DNA of 8,161 nt from Omnitrophica WOR_2 bacterium RIFCSPHIGHO2_02_FULL_52_10 (lineage in GTDB: Bacteria > Omnitrophota > Gorgyraeia > Zapsychrales > Zapsychraceae), in the NCBI GenBank assembly GCA_001805655.1, contig MHGR01000039.1, positions 1 through 8,161 on the forward strand, read 5' to 3'. How positions within the stretch are numbered: the first letter of the stretch is position 1; each line of letters starts with the position of its first letter. The position numbers were made by a program, and so were the translations under genes. The notes under the pieces were generated by a model. The model ran no database searches and was not told the DNA's origin. It saw only the letters and a list, made by a program, of their open reading frames with translations. Positions 1 to 7,200 of the stretch are shown piece after piece.

Positions 1-508
1 TGGACGTCGCAAAGGGATAGATGATCTTTACCGCCCCCATTCTGCGCCCGAGAACCTCATCGATGATGTGCTCCCGGATCTGCAGGGCCAGGTGATAGCG
101 CTGGTCATCATCCCCCGACAGGAAACCTTTGAACGCAACGTCCAGCCCGTGCACGTAATTCTTCCCCTGCTGGCCGACGATGGTTAACTGATTCCTGGTG
201 TCGTTCATGTGCCCGAAGGCCGCCGTCATGACCCGGTGGTTCAGCCCGCCCAACAGCCCCCTGTCCGAGGTGACCGCCACAATGCCCAGCGGAGCATCCG
301 GAGGCGGGCGCACGAACGGATGGACGACGGCGTTCAGATCCAGGAGGTAAAAAAACCGCTCCACCGTGTCGACCAGCTCTTCGTAAGTCTGAATTTTCCG
401 CTCCAAAGAGTGAAATTGGGAAATCGCCACCGTTTTCAGGACATTGATCAGCATATAAAAGTCCTTGTAAAACAGGCGTTCATTTCTTACAACCGTGATG
501 GCGGGCAT
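1..508 (-). CDS. atpG: F-type ATP synthase gamma subunit (3' end beyond window)
   Basis: Central rotor shaft of F1, which couples c-ring rotation to the catalytic sites in alpha3beta3. About 169 N-terminal residues are visible and the gene runs off the left edge. The family signature SDRGLLGGLN is at residues 81-90, preceded by APLGIVAVT, as in other gamma subunits. The N-terminal helix (about 19-40, with VLKTVAISQFHSLERK) aligns with the usual region 'ITKAMKMVAASKLRKAQ' but is divergent, and the normal 'RI-SVKNTQKIT' lead-in is absent. The ATG at 508 is chosen because GAGGT lies 8 bases upstream, overlapping the alpha stop; the gap to alpha is 6 bases, suggesting translational coupling. Divergence at the N-terminus resembles the alternate F-ATPase (N-ATPase) gamma type, but that is inference. 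Family assignment is sure; the subtype is not. Confidence 0.93.
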   Translation of the reverse strand, partial: MPAITVVRNERLFYKDFYMLINVLKTVAISQFHSLERKIQTYEELVDTVERFFYLLDLNAVVHPFVRPPPDAPLGIVAVTSDRGLLGGLNHRVMTAAFGHMNDTRNQLTIVGQQGKNYVHGLDVAFKGFLSGDDDQRYHLALQIREHIIDEVLGRRMGAVKIIYPFATS

Positions 509-514
509 GGCACG

Positions 515-2044
515 TTACCTCATATTCCGGATGTCTTTGTTTGCGCTTTCCTCGAAATACTCCAAAAGCATCTTTCCCAGCTGATCCTCATTGTCCGGGG
601 TGAGCTCATGCGTCGTGACGACCGCCTCAATCAATCCGGGCTGCCGGGCCTGAATGAACGGCAGGATTTCATCCTTGAATTGATTGATGCCGTCCTGCAT
701 TAACGTGTCCAGCATGCCCAGCTTCAACGCGAACAAAAAGATGATCTGCGCCTCGAGGGGGACCGGCCGGTGTTTAAACTGGCTGATCAAATGGGTGATG
801 ATTTCCCCTTTTTTTAAGCGGGCCTGCGCCTCTTCCGACAAACCTGTCGCCCTTAAACGGGTGATCTGCAAGAGCTCCTGGTACTGCAGATACTCCAGCC
901 TGAAATCGCCGCTCAGTTTGCGCATGGCCTTCCATTGGGCCTTGTTCCCGATACGGGAAACGGAAAGGCCGAAATCAATCGCCGGCTTGATCCCTTTATA
1001 AAACAGCGCCGAGCTGAAATAAATCTGTCCGTCGGTCATGGAAATAATATTGTTGGGGATATAGCTCGTCAGGTCGCCCTGCAGCGTTTCAATGATGGGA
1101 AAAAAGGTCATGGAGCCGCCTTTAAGCTCCGGTTTCAGATAGGCCGCGCGCTCCATGAGCTGGGAATGTACATAGAAAATGTCCCCCGGATACGCTTCCC
1201 GGCCGGGAGCGCGCTCCAGCAAAAGCGATATCTGCCGGTAGGTCCAGGCATGCTTGGTCAGGTCATCGAAGACCACAATCACGTCCTTACCCTGATACAT
1301 AAAATACTCGCCGAGCATGCAGGCCGTGTACGGGCTGAGGTATTGCTCCCCCACGGAGGTCGAGCTGGTCGAATCCACGACAATCGTGTACGGCATGGCC
1401 CCCTTTTCCCGCAAAAGGTCGATGATGGCCGTCAAGCTGGTGAACGGTTTTCCGATGCTGCAGTAGACGCATATGGTGCCGGTTTTCTTTTGGCTGAGGA
1501 TCGCATCCAGGGCCACGGTGGTTTTTCCGGTGAGCCGGTCGCCAATCAGCAGCTGGCGCTGGCCCTTGGCAATGGGAATGACGACGTCCAGCGCGAAGGT
1601 CCCGGTCGGCGTCGTTTGATCAACCGGAATGCGGTCCATGACATTGGGCGCGTCGGCAAAGACGCTTTTCATTGCATCGCCCTGGACGGGTCCTAAACCG
1701 TCCACAGGCTCGCAAAGGCTGTTCACAATCCTGCCCAAAAAATTCGCGCCCACGGGCAATTCCAACAATTGGCTCCGGTTAAACACCTCATCGCCGATAC
1801 GCAGGTTCACCTTCAGGCCAAGCACCAGGATCTGCACCTGCTCGCCTTTGAATCCCATGACCAGGCCGCGATGGCCGTTGGCGAATTCCACAATCTGGCC
1901 GTTGATGCAGGACGGCAGGCCGACCGCCGTTACCAGAAATTCCCTTATCGACTGAATGGTGCCGACTTCCCGCACGTCCACATCGGCGTCAAATTCCGGC
2001 TCGGCATCCATCCGCTCACCCATTTTTGATTTAGGAGCACCCAT
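515..2044 (-). CDS. atpA: F-type ATP synthase alpha subunit
   Basis: Non-catalytic nucleotide-binding subunit of the F1 head on the cytoplasmic side of the membrane. At 509 residues it has normal length. Visible motifs are an N-terminal beta barrel (about 25-95), the P-loop GDRLTGKT (168-175), DDLTKHAWTYRQ (260-271), APGREAYPGD (279-288), GDLTSYIPNN (323-332) and PAIDFGLSVSR (354-364), whose Arg364 is the arginine finger that reaches into the beta site. Two things are odd. The P-loop normally reads GDRQTGKT, and here Gln is Leu171. The first 24 residues (MGAPKSKMGERMD...) also lack the usual amphipathic helix that binds the delta N-terminal domain. The start at 2044 has AGGA about 10 bases upstream, inside the end of the b/delta gene, with a 6-base gap; ATGs at codons 8 and 12 are possible alternatives. 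Identity is certain. Confidence 0.97.
   Translation of the reverse strand: MGAPKSKMGERMDAEPEFDADVDVREVGTIQSIREFLVTAVGLPSCINGQIVEFANGHRGLVMGFKGEQVQILVLGLKVNLRIGDEVFNRSQLLELPVGANFLGRIVNSLCEPVDGLGPVQGDAMKSVFADAPNVMDRIPVDQTTPTGTFALDVVIPIAKGQRQLLIGDRLTGKTTVALDAILSQKKTGTICVYCSIGKPFTSLTAIIDLLREKGAMPYTIVVDSTSSTSVGEQYLSPYTACMLGEYFMYQGKDVIVVFDDLTKHAWTYRQISLLLERAPGREAYPGDIFYVHSQLMERAAYLKPELKGGSMTFFPIIETLQGDLTSYIPNNIISMTDGQIYFSSALFYKGIKPAIDFGLSVSRIGNKAQWKAMRKLSGDFRLEYLQYQELLQITRLRATGLSEEAQARLKKGEIITHLISQFKHRPVPLEAQIIFLFALKLGMLDTLMQDGINQFKDEILPFIQARQPGLIEAVVTTHELTPDNEDQLGKMLLEYFEESANKDIRNMR
517..521 (-). promoter_or_regulatory. Ribosome binding site for gamma overlapping the alpha stop
   Basis: GAGGT spans the last alpha codons and its stop (TAA at 515-517), 8 bases before the gamma ATG at 508. 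It supports that start even though the N-terminus is unlike standard gamma subunits. Confidence 0.6.
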
Positions 2045-2050
2045 AAAGCA

Positions 2051-2761
2051 CTATTCCTGCATGGCCTTCTCAATTTTATGCCGTAAACTGGCATCCACCA
2101 CAACGCTGCCGATCTTGATGGTGTATCCGGCGATCAACGCGGGATCGACCTCCGTGTCCAGGACGACCCCGTTGCCTATTTTTTGGGAGAGCTTCGATTT
2201 CAGGTCCTCTTTTTGCCGGTCGGTCAGGGGAAAAGCGGAGCTCACTTTGGCTTCGTGGACTTTATCCATCAGCTTTAAATGCTTGAGGTTAAAATCCCCT
2301 TTTTCCGCCTTGGACAGCCAGCGGTCGTGTATATCCTGGAGAAAATCCTTCGGTATGACTTTATGAATCGTTTCATAGAGCAATTCCCTGGCGCGGTCTT
2401 CGATTTTTTGCTCCAGTTGCGTGCGGACAAAATCCGCGTTGCGCTGCGCTTTCTCGGTGATCTCGGCGCTTCTCTGGTTCGCGTCGGCGACGATTTGGTC
2501 CCGTTGCGCCTGCGCGTCTTTAATTAATTTTTCCTTTGCCTCTTCGGCGGCCTGGGTTTCCCTGGCCACAATGCTTTTGGCTTCATTTTGGGCTTTCTGC
2601 AGCAACCGGTTCGCCTCCTCCTCCTTGGAAATATAATCCTTGCTCAAGTCATGCAAGTGGCCGGTCGCCTTGCTGATGTTGCGCGTAAGGACATAGCGCA
2701 AAAAGAACAACAGCCCGATAAAGAAAAGGATTTGCAGGATGATCAAATAAATCCAGAGCAT
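2051..2761 (-). CDS. atpF: F-type ATP synthase b subunit fused to delta C-terminal domain
   Basis: Peripheral stalk that holds the F1 head still against the a subunit. At 236 residues it is longer than a normal b (about 160). Residues 3-24 form a single membrane helix (LWIYLIILQILFFIGLLFFL). Residues 40-135 are a highly charged coiled coil rich in Ala, Glu, Lys and Gln. Residues 170-232 match the C-terminal domain of delta: VSSAFPLTDRQ, then VDPALIAGYTIKIG and VVDASLRHKIEK, equivalent to the delta pattern SA-PLT--Q, VDP-LIGG--I--G, -D-S---L. The ~105-residue delta N-terminal bundle is missing. No separate delta gene is seen in this window. The start is well fixed: AGGAGG lies 6 bases before ATG. 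The c gene ends 16 bases upstream. Long delta-tailed b subunits are, to my knowledge, also a feature of alternate F-ATPases. Confidence 0.9.
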   Translation of the reverse strand: MLWIYLIILQILFFIGLLFFLRYVLTRNISKATGHLHDLSKDYISKEEEANRLLQKAQNEAKSIVARETQAAEEAKEKLIKDAQAQRDQIVADANQRSAEITEKAQRNADFVRTQLEQKIEDRARELLYETIHKVIPKDFLQDIHDRWLSKAEKGDFNLKHLKLMDKVHEAKVSSAFPLTDRQKEDLKSKLSQKIGNGVVLDTEVDPALIAGYTIKIGSVVVDASLRHKIEKAMQE

Positions 2762-2767
2762 TCGGTC

Positions 2768-2773
2768 CCTCCT
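2768..2773 (-). promoter_or_regulatory. Ribosome binding site fixing the b/delta start
   Basis: AGGAGG, 6 bases before the ATG at 2761, within the 16-base gap after the c gene. It is a consensus site and supports the short N-terminus directly in front of the membrane helix. Confidence 0.7.
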
Positions 2774-2777
2774 CTAC

Positions 2778-2990
2778 TCAACTGAATAATTGAAAAACGA
2801 TGACCATGGCGATGAACGCCGCCGCCTCAGCGAAGGACAAGGCCACGATCATGGCCGTAAAAATCTTTGACGCCGCCGACGGATTGCGCCCGAGCGAGTT
2901 GATGCTCGCGAACGCGCTGGCGGCAAAAACCGCGCAAGGGCCGAGTATACAAACGGTAAAAATCATCGTTAAAGCCAGATTGCGGTCCAT
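2778..2990 (-). CDS. atpE: F-type ATP synthase c subunit (proteolipid)
   Basis: Ring-forming Fo subunit; its membrane carboxylate carries the translocated ion. At 70 residues it has normal length. It folds as two membrane helices (about 5-30 and 43-68) around the polar loop GRNPSA, the usual R-x-P turn. The essential carboxylate is Glu55 in LSFAEAAAF, 20 residues after loop Arg35, as in other c subunits. The neighbours of Glu55 (Phe53, Ala56) and Phe22, at the position of the sodium-type Gln, lack the Gln/Glu-Ser pattern of sodium c-rings, so proton transport is the likelier role (inference). The helix-1 glycine ladder GxGxGxG is degenerate and reads GPCAVFA. The start follows the epsilon stop by 2 bases, with GAGGA in the last codons of epsilon as ribosome binding site. 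Confidence 0.93.
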   Translation of the reverse strand: MDRNLALTMIFTVCILGPCAVFAASAFASINSLGRNPSAASKIFTAMIVALSFAEAAAFIAMVIVFQLFS

Positions 2991-2992
2991 GA

Positions 2993-3223
2993 TTACTCTT
3001 CCTCAACTACGGCGGTTACCGTATTCCCCTCCACCTTAACCACGCCGCGGGCAATGGGGAAATGGGTTCCGTCGACCTCAATGTTCCCCCTCAGCAGCCG
3101 GCTCATGATATTTTTGTGAAAGGCCATGACCTCAAAGACCCCCGTGTCCCCCGGCAAAATAATGCTCTCCGCTCGCCCTTTATATATAACTTTATGAATA
3201 CTAATAATATTAATAATCGGCAT
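2993..3223 (-). CDS. atpC: F-type ATP synthase epsilon subunit, short form
   Basis: Epsilon sits at the foot of the gamma shaft on the c-ring; in many bacteria its C-terminal helices inhibit ATP hydrolysis. The 76 residues align with the N-terminal beta sandwich only: MPIINIISIHKVIYKGRAES matches the family start 'L-IVTPE-VVY-G-V-SV', followed by LPGDTGVFEVMAFHKN (for PG--G-FGVLPGH), LLRGNIEVDG and RGVVKVEGNTVTAVVEE. The helical hairpin is absent, so self-inhibition by this subunit is unlikely. The frame is open upstream to a TTG at 3247, but the ATG at 3223 fits the family start; a GGAG lies 14 bases upstream, so the ribosome site is weak. It is separated from any beta gene, which is unusual, and it opens the visible ATP synthase cluster. 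Confidence 0.82.
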   Translation of the reverse strand: MPIINIISIHKVIYKGRAESIILPGDTGVFEVMAFHKNIMSRLLRGNIEVDGTHFPIARGVVKVEGNTVTAVVEEE

Positions 3224-3272
3224 ATGATTTATTATATCTCCATTCAAATGCGTGTTCTAGGAATTTTCCAAA

Positions 3273-3302
3273 AAAATACGCCCATTCTTTTTCTCTTGTC
3301 AG
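3273..3302 (-). promoter_or_regulatory. Candidate sigma70-like promoter for the ATP synthase genes
   Basis: CTGACA (3297-3302) and TATTTT (3273-3278) are spaced by 18 bases, with the -10 element about 50 bases before the epsilon ATG. A second TATAAT lies at 3231-3236, but it is too close to the ATG and has no good -35. The match is only partial, so this is a suggestion based on position between two gene blocks and on nearby A+T richness. Confidence 0.25.
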
Positions 3303-3380
3303 GCATTTTCATGCGGATTCAAGCAAAGAGAGGAACAGCGTTTGCTATCGGGCGGACCTCAGCAAGACAGAGTTTCTAAA

Positions 3381-4286
3381 TCACTCTTTGCCGGCGTCAG
3401 AATGCTCGCCCGCAGGGAAGGCGGATTCCCGTGCTTCGGAAATGAGGTTTTTGGTGGCATGCGCTTGGGTCTGCCAGGTGAAGAAGAACACACCGCCCAG
3501 CATACCTATGAAGAGCATAATGATAAAAATAATCATCCAGGTTGTATTTTTTGCCGGAGAATCTGTTTTCAGCTGAGACTGTTCCAAAACCTCCGGCTTG
3601 GGGGAAGCGATGACGATTTCCAGCTGCTTCTCCAGGCGGCTGATATCCTCTTTGACCTGGTCGATGATCTTCAGATTGCTTCTGTAGATCCCGATATGGC
3701 TGCGGCGGCTGACCGTTTCGTCATTCTGGGTCACAGTGATCGTATTCAGGGATTTGACGATCGCTTCTTCCAATACCTTCGCGGGCTCATAGAAGTCGCT
3801 GCCCTTAAGCCGCTCGACCAGCGACCGCGTCTGGTCAGCCATGGCATCCATCCGTTCCTGGGCAATGTTCCATACATCCCGGATCTCAACGTCAAATACC
3901 CTCGTCTCGGCGGGTTTGAGCAGGACTTCATCCTTATAGACATAGTACATCGAATTATCCGAATCAAATTCGATATCCAGGCCGTCCGGGTTCAGGATGG
4001 CGTCCGGCGTGACTTCCCGGGGCAAATACATCTTGATGGGGACCGTTTGCGTCTTTGTTTTGGAAGGATTGACAACGACGACACTCATCTCCATCAGCTC
4101 CTCCTGCGGCTTCGCCTGCCCCTGCTCCTGGGCGGAGGTGATCCCGATGAAGCAACAAGCATAAAGCGCCGCCATCCAGCAGGCGGTCATTGATTGGGAG
4201 AAGCGTTTGATTAAGAGAGCGGCAGTCTTCGGTCTATTTCTCGTTATGCGGGAATTAATGGAAGAAACTGTGAACAATCGGCGCAT
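3381..4286 (-). CDS. Membrane-anchored extracytoplasmic protein of unknown family, partner of the giant repeat protein
   Basis: I do not recognise a named family. The 301 residues read as: basic N-terminus (1-32), hydrophobic signal-like segment (33-52, ending GITSA-QEQ, a plausible signal peptidase I site), Gln/Glu-rich linker, a beta-type domain (about 65-140, with VPIKMYLPREVTPDAIL, MYYVYKDEVLLKPAETR and FDVEIRDVWNI), a helical coiled-coil-like stretch (about 141-226), a second hydrophobic helix (249-271, WMIIFIIMLFIGMLGGVFFF) and a short hydrophilic tail. The predicted topology is a periplasmic or external body with the C-terminal helix in the membrane and a cytoplasmic tail. The start at 4286 is chosen for its very strong ribosome site (AGGAGGGGAGG just upstream); a later ATG at 4190 would give a conventional signal peptide but has no such site. 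It overlaps the end of the giant gene by 32 bases, so the two are probably translated together and may act together. Confidence 0.8.
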   Translation of the reverse strand: MRRLFTVSSINSRITRNRPKTAALLIKRFSQSMTACWMAALYACCFIGITSAQEQGQAKPQEELMEMSVVVVNPSKTKTQTVPIKMYLPREVTPDAILNPDGLDIEFDSDNSMYYVYKDEVLLKPAETRVFDVEIRDVWNIAQERMDAMADQTRSLVERLKGSDFYEPAKVLEEAIVKSLNTITVTQNDETVSRRSHIGIYRSNLKIIDQVKEDISRLEKQLEIVIASPKPEVLEQSQLKTDSPAKNTTWMIIFIIMLFIGMLGGVFFFTWQTQAHATKNLISEARESAFPAGEHSDAGKE

Positions 4287-7200
4287 CCTCCCCTCCTAAT
4301 TGTTGTTCAACGATTTTTTGCATCACTTCTGTTGTCCCCTGGACCATGTCCGTTGTCTCGCGAATATCCGTAATGGATGCTGATTCCTCCAGCCCTTTCT
4401 CAAGCAGCGTGCTGAAGTCATAACCTTCGTCGCCCGTGAAACTTATGAACTCATCGCGGATCTCATCCACGGCGTTGATGATCGGCACCGTGATCGCTTC
4501 GTTGGCGATCTCTTTGGGTATCTCCTGCAACTGCATTCTAATCGCCTCCAGGGCGACACTGATGTCCCCGCCTGTCGCCAAGGCGCCTCTGACAGCCTCG
4601 ACAGCGTCCAGCGTGTCCTGGATAATGCTCTTTTGTCCGGCGCCGGCGGCGACAAGTCCCTCCAAGCTGGTTAACGAAGTGGACTCAATCAAAATCGTGC
4701 CGGATTCAAAAGCAGCTGAATCCTTTTCAATAACCGTAATTGTGATCGGTTTCCCGGGCACATATTGATCGCCGCTAACGGTAGGAATATTATACTCAAA
4801 GAAATTCTCTTCGTCTTTAACTTTGGTCATTTTTTCATTGTCAACAACAATCGTGTTGGTAAAGTCTGAAATCGTGATGGTGGGTTTCCAATCCGCGCCG
4901 CCGCGGTAACGGATATTTAATTTATCGCCCAACAGTACAGATCCCGGCATCAATAATTGACCGGCCGCCTTAGCCACAAAAATCGTTCCGGTTTCGAAAG
5001 CGGCGGTATTCGCTTCAGTAACAGCAACCGTAATAGGCCGGCCAGGCTCATAAACGCTGGCGGTCACTTTGGGAACGGTGAACTCAAACATGTCTGCCCC
5101 CTCAACACCCTTTACCATGGGCTGATCGACGAGAACTTTGTTCTTAAAGTCAGTGATCTTGATGATCGGAACCCAATCCGGCCTGCCACGGTAACGGATG
5201 CTCAATTTTTCGCCCAAAAGCACAGAGCTAGGCATAAGTAATTGGCCAGTTGCCGGTTCGACAAAAACAGCTCCAGATTCGATACTGCCGGTTGAAGATT
5301 CAGTGACAATAACCGTGAAGAGCGTTCCCGGTTTATATGTCTCGGCATCGACATTACTGATGATAAACTCATATATCTCCGGTTTGTCCGCCAGCGGCTT
5401 CATCGGAATGGCCTGGTGTATCGGTTTATTATCTCCGTCGAGAACATCGATCAGGGGTATCAGGCCTGAAGTATATCCCCGGTATCTTAACTGGGCCGAC
5501 TCCCCCGTCTTAACCGATTGAGGAATAAGCAGTTTCGCCGCCTGCCTTCGCCCGATCTCCTGCAGGTCTAAGGCGGCATCCTGGCTTAATTCAGCCGCGT
5601 CCTCAAGAACGGCGGCCGATGCCAAACTATTCGCTGCCGCTGTCTCCAGGCTGACAATGGAAGAAGCAACCGCGGCCGTAAAATTACCTATCGCCGTGTT
5701 GATCGCTGCCGTTTGCAAATCCATCTTACCTTCAAGACTTGTTTTTTGGGCGTCCAGTTTCGTATCAATAAGCGCCGATTGAGCGGCCAATTCTTGTATA
5801 ATAACCCCCTGGACATCACTTTTCACTTGGGAAAGTGGCGTGTCCAATTGTGTCGCCACGAAATTAACCAGATCATTCAGTTTCTTTGTTTCCGTGATGG
5901 AGAAGGACGTCGGCGAAACGAATTTACCGCAAGTACCGATCAAGGCCGTCGTCACGACCGTGTAGACCTTGCCTGACTGCAGGCCCGTATTGTTCCATGG
6001 AGCGGGCACAATGATACCCTGGGCATTGGATATTTGCGGAAGCGGCGGAGGGCCTTCATAACAATCAATCACGTTGCCTTGGCCGTCATAGATGCGCGGA
6101 TCGGTCCCAAGCTCAATTTGCTTGATCTGGGACGACCCATCATAGAACCGTATGTCGAGATACACGGTACCCGTGATGACGGAACCGTCTCTCTCCAAGA
6201 ACGATACAACCGCCAGCGAATCAGGAACCGATTCATTCTGGGGCGTACTCGGATTGTCCAGAATCTCCGGAGTATAGGCGAAGTCAGAAACCGCGCGCCA
6301 GATGTGGACCGAGGACGTTTCCATATATAACGTGTAGCTCTGGTCCTGATCGGCGACAACCAGTTGGCCCACACTCCCGTAACCCGTCTTTGACCACGTC
6401 GCCAGCCAGCTCCCGTATGGCGTCGGTTTGACTTTCGGCGGGGAAGTCGTAATGCCCACCTCCTGCCATTGGATGAAGGTCGGATCGGTCGACTTCACTT
6501 CGGTCACCGACAGATCGCTCAATGCCGCGTTGGTTAACAAGTCAAACACCAGCCAGGTGATCTGGTAATAATCGATCTTGAAAGTATTATCGGAAGCATC
6601 GTTCACCCCTGCGTCATTGGCATCCTCGACGCGGATTTTCACCAGATTGAAATTCGTGTATTCACCGTCAATATCTTTGAGGACGCCATCCGGCACCTGC
6701 CAGTTATAATTGCCCTTATTGACTCCCGTATTCGACACGGGCAGGGCGTCCGCCTTATCACATGTTGGGACCGGCGTTCCCGGAGGATTGTCGGCGCACG
6801 GGAAATAATGGACATCGGAAACAAAATTGTCATTGGAATAGGACAGCATGACATTATTCACGGTCCCGAATGTGTCCCAGGTGATGACCTCGGTGTCATG
6901 CGTCACCCACCGGTTTGTCAGGTTCACGTCGGGATTGCCGTTCGGCGCCGTCACTATAAATTCACCGCGGATCTTAAAGACCTCGTCAGACTCATAAGAG
7001 ACGGTAGCGTTGCTGGCATCTTCAATCCTGACTTTTACGGCCGTCGAAATGTCATCCGGAATATTCCAGGCATAGCTGCGCTGGATCGTGTTGTTGGCCC
7101 CATTCTGCTGCAACCCATCGCCGCTGTAATCCACCTGGTTAATGAACTGCCAAGTCGGGTTCGCCTGTGTTCCATCGACCGCGTAGAAGAGCTTGACAAC

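Noticed and set aside
935..1696. Plus-strand open frame (253 codons) inside alpha
   Set aside because: It is antisense to the conserved P-loop and arginine-finger region of alpha; a compositional shadow.
2778..2990. Sodium-translocating c-ring, suggested by the N-ATPase-like layout
   Set aside because: The Gln and Glu-Ser ligand pattern of sodium c subunits is absent; Phe22, Glu55 and Ala56 occupy those positions.
3224..3247. TTG start at 3247 for epsilon, adding 8 residues
   Set aside because: The ATG at 3223 aligns with the family N-terminus and the TTG has no ribosome site in front.
3244..3312. A 22-residue minus-strand open frame (MKMPDKRKRMGVFFWKIPRT...) just before epsilon
   Set aside because: It has no ribosome binding site and no known counterpart; it is basic and short, and chance is likely, although its stop overlaps an ATG in a TGAATG arrangement.
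3322..3346. Possible terminator hairpin (AGCAAA ... TTTGCT) after the membrane-anchored gene
   Set aside because: The stem is only 6 bp with a 13-base loop and no following T-tract in the minus direction.
3342..4193. Long plus-strand open frame (283 codons) opposite the membrane-anchored protein
   Set aside because: It has no recognisable domain or ribosome site and lies fully antisense to a gene with a strong ribosome site, signal segment and membrane helix.
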